64,000 bases of DNA from Hominimerdicola alba 8 (GTDB taxonomy: Bacteria > Bacillota > Clostridia > Oscillospirales > Ruminococcaceae), in NCBI RefSeq assembly GCF_000178155.2, contig NZ_ADKM02000123.1:51182-115181 (forward strand), given 5' to 3'. The notes under the pieces are model-generated. The model worked only from the letters and a program-made list of their open reading frames with translations, searched no databases and was not told where the DNA came from. Both the position numbers and the translations under genes were made by a program. Positions 1 to 7,822 of the stretch are shown one piece after another. The first letter of the stretch is position 1, and each line of letters opens with the position of its first letter.

Positions 1-25
1 TTTGTGGTGTATCAGCGGGATAACC
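1..25 (+). repeat. Partial copy of dispersed TATCCC-ended element (right end)
   Basis: The first 25 bases match the right end (TGT..TCAGCGGGATAACC) of a small element found complete at 35762-35919 and, inverted, at 61617-61710. The left part lies outside the window. It ends 36 bases before the -35 box of the following esterase gene. Confidence 0.6.
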
Positions 26-61
26 ATATTGTATAATTTTCCATTCGGTCAAAAAAAGCCC

Positions 62-91
62 TTGACAGAATGGTACTGTACATTATATAAT
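62..91 (+). promoter_or_regulatory. Sigma-A type promoter of the CE2-like esterase
   Basis: TTGACA at 62-67 and TATAAT at 86-91, separated by 18 bp. Both hexamers are perfect consensus. The start codon at 146 is about 48 nt beyond the expected transcription start. Confidence 0.75.
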
Positions 92-145
92 ATGAATATC
101 CGCAGTATTGCGGCACAAAGGTTCTATAAAACGGAGGATATGATA

Positions 146-1234
146 ATGGATATAAAAATACCCGCAGGCAAAAAACTGATAACTGCCGATGACAAGATGT
201 CATACATGGGCAGGATAGACTTTTCGGACAAGACTGCACCCGCGTTCGTGTGGGCGGGTTCAAATGTGCGCATGCGCTTTACGGGAACTTCTGTCAGCGC
301 GGCTTTGTTCAACAAGCGCTTTTTCAACAAGATGTCGCTGGGCTGCCTGATAGACGGCAAAGAGGGCAGGGCTGACTTCGGCACTGCCGATGAATGGGAG
401 AAAGAGTATATCGTCCCGCTGGCTGAGGGTCTGGAAGAGGGCGAACATGAGATAATACTCTTCAAGCGTCAGGACGCTTCACATTACTTCAAATTCTTCG
501 GCTTTGTCATTGACGAGGGCGGTGAGGTGCTTGACGCGCCGAAACTCCCGACACGTAAGATAGAGTGCTTCGGTGACTCGGTGTCGGCGGGCGCTGTGGT
601 GGAAGCTATGGACTGTGTGGGCAGCAGCGACCCCGAAAACACTGAGGGCATATACGACAACGCATGGCACAGCTATGCCGCCATAACCGCAAGAAATCTG
701 GGCGCACAGCTGAACGATACCGCACAGGGAGGTATAGCCATATTCGATAATACAGGCTGGTATCATGCCCCGAACTTCATCGGCATGGAAACTGCCTATA
801 ACAAGCTGTTTTATTTCCCCGATGGCGAAAAGGGCTATACCGACTGGGACTTCTCGGCGTACATACCCGATGTGGTCATCTTCGCGGTGGGACAGAACGA
901 CCAGCACAACGAAGCTGACGGCGACCCCGATATAAACGACCCCGCTTTCCGCACACGCTGGAAAGAGCGTTACAAGGACATCATAAAAGACCTTATGGCA
1001 AAGTACCCCCGCGCAGACTTCGTGCTGACGCTGACAGTCCTAAACCATGACCCCGAATGGGATAAAGCGATAGACGAGATAGCGAATGAACTCGATGATG
1101 AGAGGGTCAGCCACTTCATGTTCAAGCGAAGCGGCAGGGCTACGCCGGGTCACCCAAGACTCAGCGAACAGTACGAAATGGCGACCGAGCTGACAGCATA
1201 CCTTTCAGGCAAGGGCGACAAACTCTGGGAATAA
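146..1234 (+). CDS. SGNH esterase, CE2-like acetyl-xylan/sugar esterase
   Basis: A 362-residue protein. ATG 146 is chosen because GGAGG at 133-137 sits 8 nt upstream; the in-frame ATG at 140 is too close. The N-terminal ~110 residues look like the beta-sandwich of two-domain CE2 esterases. The SGNH hydrolase half follows: block I GDSVSAG, a VGQND motif for block III, and near the C-terminus a GHPRLSEQ segment where CE2 enzymes have their His region. CE2 enzymes deacetylate xylan- or mannan-derived sugars; the substrate here is inferred. No signal peptide is visible, so it probably acts in the cytoplasm on imported acetylated oligosaccharides. It is followed 13 bp later by aroK, with a GGAGA ribosome site between them. 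Confidence 0.75.
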   Translation: MDIKIPAGKKLITADDKMSYMGRIDFSDKTAPAFVWAGSNVRMRFTGTSVSAALFNKRFFNKMSLGCLIDGKEGRADFGTADEWEKEYIVPLAEGLEEGEHEIILFKRQDASHYFKFFGFVIDEGGEVLDAPKLPTRKIECFGDSVSAGAVVEAMDCVGSSDPENTEGIYDNAWHSYAAITARNLGAQLNDTAQGGIAIFDNTGWYHAPNFIGMETAYNKLFYFPDGEKGYTDWDFSAYIPDVVIFAVGQNDQHNEADGDPDINDPAFRTRWKERYKDIIKDLMAKYPRADFVLTLTVLNHDPEWDKAIDEIANELDDERVSHFMFKRSGRATPGHPRLSEQYEMATELTAYLSGKGDKLWE

Positions 1235-1247
1235 GGCAGGAGATATT

Positions 1248-1772
1248 ATGATACCGATTTTTTTGTGCGGCTTTATGGGCTGCGGTAAAAGCACAGTCGG
1301 CAGGATAGCCGCAAAAAGGCTGAAATGTCAGTGCATAGACCTCGATGACTACATAGAGGAACAGGAGGGAATGTCCATACCCGTAATATTTGAGCAAAAA
1401 GGCGAGCCGTACTTCCGTGAAAAGGAAACGCAGGCGCTGGCGGCTTTCAGGGATATAGGCGGCATCGTGGCGACAGGCGGCGGCGCTCTGCTTTCCGACC
1501 TGAACGGCGAAACTGCAAAAAATGCGGGCATGGTGGTGTTCATCGACACCGATTTTGACACCTGCTACGACAGGATAAAGGACGACCCTCACCGCCCCAT
1601 AGCGGCAAGTTCCACCCGCGAACAGCTGAAAGCAAGGTTCGATGACAGACACCCGAAATATCAGGCGCACTCGCACTTCACCATAGCGGGCGGCTATCCG
1701 CCGCTGGTGATAGCCGTAAAGATAGAACGGCTGTACAGGAAATTCATAAAAGATATGGAGGGACAGCATTGA
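1248..1772 (+). CDS. aroK: Shikimate kinase
   Basis: A 174-residue protein of normal family length. It phosphorylates shikimate with ATP in the chorismate (aromatic amino acid) pathway. Visible motifs are the Walker A loop GFMGCGKST at the N-terminus, DLDDYIE for shikimate and Mg binding, FREKET, the GGGA substrate loop, and a lid region with an RP pair. The stop codon overlaps the TTG start of the next gene, which suggests translational coupling. No other aromatic-pathway gene is in the window, so the grouping with the esterase and trmK appears to be chance co-transcription. Confidence 0.93.
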   Translation: MIPIFLCGFMGCGKSTVGRIAAKRLKCQCIDLDDYIEEQEGMSIPVIFEQKGEPYFREKETQALAAFRDIGGIVATGGGALLSDLNGETAKNAGMVVFIDTDFDTCYDRIKDDPHRPIAASSTREQLKARFDDRHPKYQAHSHFTIAGGYPPLVIAVKIERLYRKFIKDMEGQH

Positions 1773-2590
1773 ACAATAACGAAAACATCCCGAACATGCA
1801 GGGTATGCAGAATACGCCGAACAGTACGGTCATAGGCGAGTCAAACCCGAAAATTTCAGGCGGCGCAGTTGCGATGTGGATGATAGCAGCGGTCTTCCTT
1901 ATACCGATCATAATGGCTATCGTCTATCTGGACGGTATAGCTGAGGTGATATTTTTCCTGTTCGTGGCATCATTCCCAACCATTGCAGGGTTTGCAGTGC
2001 AGATAGACTTTAAAAATAAAGCGCGTAATACTATACTGGTATCTGAGGGAAACTGCATCATATACGGTGCTAAACCAGCAAAGCGCAAAGACCCGCCCGT
2101 ACCCACCGAACTTCCCTACGAAGCCGTAATGAACATCAGGGTAAAGCCGAACATGCTCAGAAGTATAAACGGCGACACAGTTGAACTTTATCTGCCCAAC
2201 ACCATGCTGACATTCAACCATATCACCAACGCTCCGCAGATAGTCATGGCTATCAGAAACAGGGTCGAGGCGGTAAAAGGTCCCATGCCGATATACGGCT
2301 ACGGCGTTATGCCATATGGTCAGCCCGCTTACGGGCAAATGCCATATGGTCAGCCCGCTTACGGACAGGCACCATACGGTCAGCCTGCTTACGGACAGGC
2401 ACCATATGCTCAGCCGAATTACGGACATGCGCAGTATGGTCAGCCGCAGTTTACAGCTTATGCGCCTGTCCCGCCCGAACAGCAGTACCCCATGCAGAAC
2501 GTATACCCGCAGGCTGATAGCCAGCAGAATACCGAAAACAAGCCGCAGGTCAGCCTGAACAAAAACGGCGGAGAGGACATCTATGGATAA
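1769..2590 (+). CDS. Membrane protein with PYGQ-rich repeat tail
   Basis: A 273-residue protein of unknown function. A TTG start at 1769 is supported by GGAGGGA at 1757-1763 and by overlap with the aroK stop. After a polar, Asn-rich N-terminus come two adjacent hydrophobic segments (roughly residues 32-75), then a soluble domain of ~100 residues that may be PH-like. The tail is a tandem repeat built on AYGQAPYGQP-like units (about 2310-2450), rich in Tyr, Gln and Pro, and probably disordered. The last 8 bases overlap the start of trmK. The repeats are in-frame protein repeats, not a DNA-level element. Confidence 0.7.
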   Translation: MNNNENIPNMQGMQNTPNSTVIGESNPKISGGAVAMWMIAAVFLIPIIMAIVYLDGIAEVIFFLFVASFPTIAGFAVQIDFKNKARNTILVSEGNCIIYGAKPAKRKDPPVPTELPYEAVMNIRVKPNMLRSINGDTVELYLPNTMLTFNHITNAPQIVMAIRNRVEAVKGPMPIYGYGVMPYGQPAYGQMPYGQPAYGQAPYGQPAYGQAPYAQPNYGHAQYGQPQFTAYAPVPPEQQYPMQNVYPQADSQQNTENKPQVSLNKNGGEDIYG

Positions 2591-3254
2591 AAGACTGCTG
2601 ACATGTGCCGCGCTGTGCAAAGGCAGACGCATTGCCGATATAGGCACCGATCACGGCTATCTGCCATGCTATATGGCGGCTGAGGGTCTGTGCGACAGCG
2701 CTCTTGCCTGCGATACCGCTCCCCTGCCGCTTGAAAGCGCCAAAGCGCATATCGCTGAGAACCACCTGGAAAACAAAGTCACAGCCATACTTTCGGACGG
2801 GCTGGATAAAGTCCCGCGCGAGGGGCTGACCGACATCGTGATAGCGGGCATGGGCGGCGAACTCATCTCAGCCATACTGGAAAAATGCGGCTGGCTGAAA
2901 AGCGCCGAACCTCCCATAAACCTTGTGTTACAGCCCATGACCAAATGGGACACCCTGCGCCGCTGGCTGTATGACAACAACTTCCTTGTGACCGAAGAAC
3001 GCGCCTGCCAAAGCGGTCGTTTTGTCTACTCTGTTATGCAGGCACATTATACGGGCGAAAGACCGCCTTATCCCTGTGACCTGAGATACCTTTACTGCGG
3101 TATGGTGACAGCTGATACCGATGACGGCAGAGAATATCTTCTTCGGCAGTCAAAACGTCTTGAAGCCGCCGCCAAAGGCAAAGAAGCATCGGGCGACAGC
3201 AAGACAGCGCTTGATATGCGCACACTGGCAGGGGATTTAATTCATAATTCATAA
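2583..3254 (+). CDS. trmK: tRNA (adenine(22)-N1)-methyltransferase
   Basis: A 223-residue protein of the TrmK (YqfN) family, which methylates N1 of A22 in tRNA with SAM. The Rossmann SAM-binding motif is DIGTDHGYLP (about residues 20-29). The family motif IAGMGGELI follows in the middle, then LVLQPMT..DTLRRWL. The start overlaps the previous gene by 8 bp. The last codons and the stop lie inside a dispersed AT-rich repeat (3239-3268), so the final residues HNS are encoded by the repeat. Confidence 0.9.
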   Translation: MDKRLLTCAALCKGRRIADIGTDHGYLPCYMAAEGLCDSALACDTAPLPLESAKAHIAENHLENKVTAILSDGLDKVPREGLTDIVIAGMGGELISAILEKCGWLKSAEPPINLVLQPMTKWDTLRRWLYDNNFLVTEERACQSGRFVYSVMQAHYTGERPPYPCDLRYLYCGMVTADTDDGREYLLRQSKRLEAAAKGKEASGDSKTALDMRTLAGDLIHNS

Positions 3255-3268
3255 TTATTGACATGAAC
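3239..3268 (+). repeat. Dispersed stop-codon repeat, copy a
   Basis: AATTCATAATTCATAATTATTGACATG... overlaps the trmK stop. Close copies lie at 35635-35673, 35922-35953, 36073-36097 (inverted) and 41694-41723 (inverted), in each case at or just beyond the 3' end of a gene. Each ends in a TTGACA- or TTGGCA-like hexamer. Confidence 0.75.
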
Positions 3269-3308
3269 TATAGAATGCCGTTTCAGCGAGCAATTCTCAA
3301 ATGATCGT

Positions 3309-3340
3309 GCGTGGACGAAACTTTCGTTCACGCTTTTTTT
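3309..3340 (+). terminator. Rho-independent terminator after trmK
   Basis: A GCGTGGACGAAA stem (3309-3320) pairs with TTTCGTTCACGC with one mismatch, followed by seven T residues. It closes the esterase-aroK-trmK run. Confidence 0.8.
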
Positions 3341-3546
3341 GTGCAGAAAACTCATTTTTATGTGCAAGCCAACGCCCTCCCAAAACTGTACACCACCCAT
3401 GTCAACTTGTCGAAAATCAAAAAACTTGTCCTAAAAGTCCATTAATAGGACTGTTTTGTGAAAAGTGCATAGAATTGTCATGTAAATATTGTAGAATATT
3501 TTTCGGTGTAAATTAGGCATAAAGTATGGTAATTTTGGGTGAAATC

Positions 3547-3555
3547 TGTTATAAT
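3547..3555 (+). promoter_or_regulatory. Extended -10 promoter of ppdK
   Basis: TGTTATAAT is a perfect extended -10 (TGnTATAAT). No good -35 hexamer is visible 17 bp upstream. The leader to the ATG at 3635 is about 75 nt. The rest of 3341-3546 is AT-rich and shows no other feature. Confidence 0.65.
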
Positions 3556-3634
3556 ATATTTACGACCGTGATTGTCGGCGCAAGGCTGTGCAATAAGACG
3601 GGAATTCAAAATAATTTATGGAGGTAGATAACCT

Positions 3635-6262
3635 ATGGCAACAAAGTATTGCTATCTCTTCTCTGAGGGTAATGCCAACATGAGAGAGCTGCTCGGCGGT
3701 AAGGGCGCTAACCTGGCTGAGATGACCAACATTGGTCTTCCTGTTCCCCAGGGCTTCACTATCACTACTGAGGCTTGCACACAGTATTATGAGGACGGCG
3801 GTATCTCTGAGGAGATCCAGAAGGAGATCAATGAGTATATCGTTAAGATGGAGGGTATCACCGGCAAGAAGTTCGGTGACAAGGAAAATCCTCTGCTCGT
3901 TTCCGTTCGTTCGGGCGCAAGAGCTTCGATGCCAGGTATGATGGATACTATCCTCAATCTGGGTCTGAACGAAACTGTTGTTAACACCATCGCTGAGAAG
4001 TCCAACAACCCCAGATGGGCTTGGGACTGCTACAGAAGATTTATTCAGATGTATTCTGACGTTGTTATGGAGGTCGGCAAGAAGTATTTTGAAGAGCTGA
4101 TCGACAAGATGAAGGAAGAAAAGGGCGTAACTCAGGACGTTGAGCTGACTGCTGAAGACCTGAAGGTGCTGGCTGGTCAGTTCAAGGCTGAATACAAGGC
4201 TAAGATCGGCGTTGACTTCCCTGACGATCCTAAGGAGCAGCTGATGGGCGCTATCAAGGCTGTATTCCGTTCTTGGGACAACCCCAGAGCTAACGTTTAC
4301 AGACGTGACAACGATATTCCTTTCAGCTGGGGTACTGCTGTTAACGTACAGTCTATGGCATTCGGTAACATGGGTGATGACTGCGGTACAGGCGTTGCCT
4401 TCACAAGAGATCCCGCTACAGGCGAGAAGAAGCTGATGGGCGAGTTCCTGACCAATGCACAGGGCGAGGACGTTGTTGCAGGCGTTCGTACTCCTATGCC
4501 TATCCAGCAGATGGCTGAGACCTTCCCTGAGGCTTTTGCACAGTTCAAGGAAGTTTGCCAGACTCTGGAGAACCACTATCACGACATGCAGGATATGGAG
4601 TTCACCGTTGAGAACAAGAAGCTCTACATGCTGCAGACCAGAAATGGTAAGAGAACTGCTCAGGCTGCTCTGAAGATCGCTTGTGACCTCGTTGATGAGG
4701 GCATGAAGACCGAGCAGGAAGCAGTTGCAATGATCGATCCAAGAAACCTCGACACTCTGCTGCACCCTCAGTTCGACGCTAAGGCACTGAAGGCTGCTGA
4801 GCCTGTTGGCAAGGGTCTGGGCGCTTCTCCCGGAGCTGCTTGCGGTAAGATCGTATTCACTGCTGACGACGCTGTTGAGTGGGCTGAAAAGGGTGAGAAG
4901 GTAGTTCTGGTAAGACTGGAAACTTCTCCTGAGGACATCACCGGCATGAAGGCTGCTCAGGGTATCCTGACTGTTCGCGGCGGTATGACCTCTCACGCTG
5001 CCGTTGTTGCAAGAGGTATGGGCGAGTGCTGCGTATCAGGCTGCGGCGACATCAAGATGGACGAAGCTAACAAGAAGTTCGAGCTGGGCGGCAAGACCTT
5101 CGTTGAAGGCGACTACATCTCCATCGACGGTACTACAGGTAACATCTATGATGGTATCATTCCTACCGTTGACGCTCAGATCGCAGGCGAATTCGGCAGG
5201 ATCATGGCTTGGGCTGACAAGTACAGAACTCTGAAGGTAAGAACTAACGCTGATACTCCTGCTGACGCTAAGAAGGCTAGAGAGCTGGGCGCTGAAGGTA
5301 TCGGTCTGTGCCGTACCGAGCACATGTTCTTCGAGGCTGACAGAATAGCTGCATTCAGAGAGATGATCTGCGCTGACACCGTTGAAGAGAGAGAAGCTGC
5401 TCTGGCTAAGATCGAGCCTATGCAGCAGGCTGACTTCGAGGCTCTGTATGAGGCTCTGGAAGGCTGCCCTGTTACTATCAGATTCCTGGATCCTCCTCTC
5501 CACGAGTTCGTTCCTACTGAGGAAGCTGATATCAAGGCACTGGCTGACGCTCAGGGCAAGTCCGTTGAGGACATCAAGGCTCTGATCGCTGGTCTGCACG
5601 AGTTCAACCCAATGATGGGTCACCGTGGCTGCCGTCTGGCTGTAACTTATCCTGAGATCGCTAAGATGCAGACTGCTGCTGTTATCAAGGCTGCTATCAA
5701 CGTTCAGAAGAAGCACGCTGACTGGAACGTTAAGCCTGAGATAATGATCCCTCTGGTTGGCGACGTTAAGGAGCTGAAGTTCGTTAAGAAGGTCGTAGTT
5801 GAAACTGCTGACGCTGTTATCGCTGAGGCTGGTTCCGATCTGAAGTATGAAGTTGGTACTATGATCGAGATCCCAAGAGCTGCTCTGACTGCTGATGAAA
5901 TCGCTGCAAACGCTGACTTCTTCTGCTTCGGTACTAACGACCTGACTCAGATGACCTACGGCTTCTCCAGAGATGACGCAGGCAAGTTCCTGGGCGCTTA
6001 CTACGACAAGAAGATCTTCGAGAACGATCCTTTCGCAAAGCTGGATCAGGTCGGCGTTGGCAAGCTGATGGAAATGGCTATCAAGCTGGGCAAGCCTGTT
6101 AATCCTAATCTCCACTGCGGTATCTGCGGTGAGCATGGCGGCGATCCTACATCTGTAGAGTTCTGCCACAAGATCGGTCTGGATTACGTTTCTTGCTCGC
6201 CTTTCAGAGTGCCGATCGCAAGACTGGCTGCTGCTCAGGCTGCAATCAAAGAAAACAAGTAA
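3635..6262 (+). CDS. ppdK: Pyruvate, phosphate dikinase
   Basis: An 875-residue protein, the usual length. It interconverts pyruvate + ATP + Pi and PEP + AMP + PPi in PPi-linked glycolysis of anaerobes. The N-terminal nucleotide domain starts with LLGGKGANLAEM. The phosphohistidine site is GGMTSHAAVVAR (about residues 449-460), and the PEP-binding domain carries GLCRTEHMFF and CGICGEHGG. GGAGG precedes the ATG. Codon use is extremely biased (GCT, AAG, GTT), the mark of very high expression. The final codons (AAAQAAIKENK) lie past the crossover core of the integrated element, so they appear to be supplied by that element. The native tail is probably the AAQAAIADKK version at 30872-30905. Confidence 0.97.
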   Translation: MATKYCYLFSEGNANMRELLGGKGANLAEMTNIGLPVPQGFTITTEACTQYYEDGGISEEIQKEINEYIVKMEGITGKKFGDKENPLLVSVRSGARASMPGMMDTILNLGLNETVVNTIAEKSNNPRWAWDCYRRFIQMYSDVVMEVGKKYFEELIDKMKEEKGVTQDVELTAEDLKVLAGQFKAEYKAKIGVDFPDDPKEQLMGAIKAVFRSWDNPRANVYRRDNDIPFSWGTAVNVQSMAFGNMGDDCGTGVAFTRDPATGEKKLMGEFLTNAQGEDVVAGVRTPMPIQQMAETFPEAFAQFKEVCQTLENHYHDMQDMEFTVENKKLYMLQTRNGKRTAQAALKIACDLVDEGMKTEQEAVAMIDPRNLDTLLHPQFDAKALKAAEPVGKGLGASPGAACGKIVFTADDAVEWAEKGEKVVLVRLETSPEDITGMKAAQGILTVRGGMTSHAAVVARGMGECCVSGCGDIKMDEANKKFELGGKTFVEGDYISIDGTTGNIYDGIIPTVDAQIAGEFGRIMAWADKYRTLKVRTNADTPADAKKARELGAEGIGLCRTEHMFFEADRIAAFREMICADTVEEREAALAKIEPMQQADFEALYEALEGCPVTIRFLDPPLHEFVPTEEADIKALADAQGKSVEDIKALIAGLHEFNPMMGHRGCRLAVTYPEIAKMQTAAVIKAAINVQKKHADWNVKPEIMIPLVGDVKELKFVKKVVVETADAVIAEAGSDLKYEVGTMIEIPRAALTADEIAANADFFCFGTNDLTQMTYGFSRDDAGKFLGAYYDKKIFENDPFAKLDQVGVGKLMEMAIKLGKPVNPNLHCGICGEHGGDPTSVEFCHKIGLDYVSCSPFRVPIARLAAAQAAIKENK
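6230..6243 (+). other. Left attachment core (att) within the 3' end of ppdK
   Basis: A 14-bp sequence identical to 30872-30885. It marks the most likely crossover point of the integrated element. Homology continues to the right on both copies: the ppdK tail, then about 150 bp of near identity ending in the same terminator (left 6262-6447, right 30905-31091). Confidence 0.75.
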
Positions 6263-6470
6263 TTCACGACTATCTGAAAATCGGTGATCATACGCTGTTT
6301 CAGGGCGATGCGGAGAAGTACTTCAAAGCTAAGTCCGAGAAGCGTGAATTCCATAATTGGCGTGACATCCGTGTAAACGTGTATGTCTGAGCCGATAGAA
6401 TAGTTAATAATAAGGCTCTCACAGTTTCGGCTGTGAGAGCTTTTTTTGTGGGGTGAAATATGGGCGTTTT
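6262..6470 (+). repeat. Left copy of long direct repeat (ppdK 3' flank)
   Basis: It matches 30905-31130. The first ~45 bp is diverged; from about 6306 to 6440 it is identical or nearly so. It holds an open frame (stop 6388-6390) that continues the recombinase reading frame if the two cores are joined. Confidence 0.85.
6415..6447 (+). terminator. Terminator after ppdK (element-side copy)
   Basis: Perfect 10-bp stem GCTCTCACAG/CTGTGAGAGC with a TTTCGG loop, followed by seven T residues. The same hairpin is present at 31060-31091. Confidence 0.92.
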
Positions 6471-6531
6471 ATGTAAAATGCGTTTTTACCTGTGTTATGT
6501 TATAATAGATCATAGACACCCAAAATAGAAA

Positions 6532-6599
6532 AACAACTCTCAATATGATATAATGTTAAGTGCTAACAAAAACAAAAATATCATGAAAAGAGAGTTGTT
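6532..6599 (+). promoter_or_regulatory. Inverted repeat over the transposase leader
   Basis: AACAACTCTC (6532-6541) is the exact complement of GAGAGTTGTT (6590-6599), with inner ATATGATA/TATCAT pairing. The stem ends 2 nt before the transposase ATG, so read-through transcripts would have the initiation region folded away. Confidence 0.5.
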
Positions 6600-6601
6600 C
6601 C

Positions 6602-7519
6602 ATGAATAGTATAGCACAAGAAGCACGGTTTCGTCAACGGGTAGTGAAATATTTTTACAAACACGGAGCTACAGAAGCTTCGATACGTTTTAAAGTCTGC
6701 CGTCAATCGGTGTATAATTGGGCGGCGAGGTATGATGGAACGTGGAAAAGTCTGACGGAGCGAAGCCACAGACCTCATCATCACCCAAAAGAGCATACAC
6801 AAGCTGAAAAAGAGATGATTCTGCGCCGCTATTCGTACTACAAGAATGATATGATAGTGCTTTGGGATAGTCTGCGCAAATACGGCTATGCACGCAGCTA
6901 CGGCAGTATGCTGAGGGTGATAAAGAAGTGGGTGAACCCTGAGCTCAAAAAGCGCACAGCCCGCAAGCCCAAGCCTTATGCAAGGGCGTGGTATCCCGGT
7001 CAGAAGGTGCAGGTCGATGTGAAATATGTACCGTCCGAATGCGTGGACAATGGGGTGAAATACTACCAATATACGGCGGTCGACGAGTGTACAAGGTTCT
7101 GTTTCAGGGAGATGTACGACGAGCATAACACCTTCAGCTCGGAGGACTTCATCAAGAAGCTGCTGAAAGCATTCCCGTTCCCGATCAGGGAGATACAGAC
7201 CGACAATGGAACGGAATTCACGGCGGCGCTTCTGACGAAGGATAATCAGCATAAGACGCTGTTTGAGGCGATTTTAGAGAGCAATGACATCATCTACCAC
7301 CGCATAAGGGTGACAACACCGAGGCGCAACGGCAAGGTGGAGAGGCAGCACCGTGAGGACGGCAAACGGTTTTACAGCAAGCTGCGTATGTACAGCTTGG
7401 AGGACGGCTGAAAACAGATTGCTGCATACAATAAGCGCTCGAACAGTATACCAAAGGTCTGCCTGAAGTTCAAGTCGCCGAACGAAATGCTTGAAAATCA
7501 CCTGTCTGTAATGTGGTGA
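6602..7519 (+). pseudogene. DDE (rve) transposase interrupted by one in-frame TGA
   Basis: The N-terminus is a helix-turn-helix, followed by an integrase core with the DDE triad visible as VDVKY, TDNGTEF and NGKVERQH. Translation stops at TGA 7409-7411 after 269 residues. The same frame stays open for another 35 codons (KQIAAYNKRSN...) to a natural stop at 7517-7519, so the ancestral protein was about 305 residues. One nonsense mutation separates this from an intact gene. The lost part is only the C-terminal tail, so residual activity is possible. Confidence 0.8.
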
Positions 7520-7522
7520 GCC

Positions 7523-7573
7523 GCAAATTTCCCTCTCTCCGTCGCCTACGGCTCCTCCAAGAGGGAAATTTGC
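7523..7573. repeat. Strong stem-loop after the transposase
   Basis: A perfect 14-bp stem, GCAAATTTCCCTCT with its complement at 7560-7573, enclosing a 23-nt loop that contains a smaller CCGT/ACGG hairpin. No T run follows immediately, so it may be a terminal structure of the IS or a small inserted palindrome rather than a terminator. Confidence 0.6.
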
Positions 7574-7666
7574 AATTATTTGACTAACATCTTATTTTTT
7601 TGAGGGAGAGTGTCCAAGATCATTGACAACTGCACACAAAAATATAACTGAAATCATGCAAATCTC

Positions 7667-7695
7667 TTGATTTTTTGTCAAAAATGTGATATTAT
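7667..7695 (+). promoter_or_regulatory. Promoter of the sulfur-defence operon
   Basis: TTGATT (7667-7672) and TATTAT (7690-7695) with 17-bp spacing. It leaves a ~120-nt leader before the first gene. It is the only convincing promoter seen ahead of the twelve-gene run. Confidence 0.55.
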
Positions 7696-7822
7696 AAAAG
7701 GTGTAACTATGTGCAAGTAGACTAATTCCCGTTGTAGTTTACGTTGTTTCGTTTTAGTAATTATAATTGATATTAACTTATGATATATAGTAATCTATTT
7801 GGCTTTAAAAGGGAGGGATATT

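Larger units (their letters stand above)
6508..7621 (+). mobile_element. IS481/IS3-like insertion sequence, decayed
   Basis: A DDE transposase pseudogene is flanked by imperfect inverted ends: 6508-6521 (GATCATAGACACCC) against the reverse complement of 7608-7621, with 11 of 14 matches. The true ends may differ by a few bases. It lies just inside the left end of the integrated element. Confidence 0.55.

Noticed and set aside
2310..2450. Short tandem DNA repeats
   Set aside because: They encode the PYGQ/AYGQ tail of a membrane protein; the frame is kept throughout.
3560..6169. Two long minus-strand open frames (478 and 377 codons) opposite ppdK
   Set aside because: They mirror the extreme codon bias of ppdK, are Ser/Leu/Val-rich without motifs, and have no ribosome site. 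They are antisense shadows.
6193..6390. Separate small gene across the ppdK end
   Set aside because: It lacks a ribosome site. It is better explained as the 3' part of the recombinase reading frame in the excised form.
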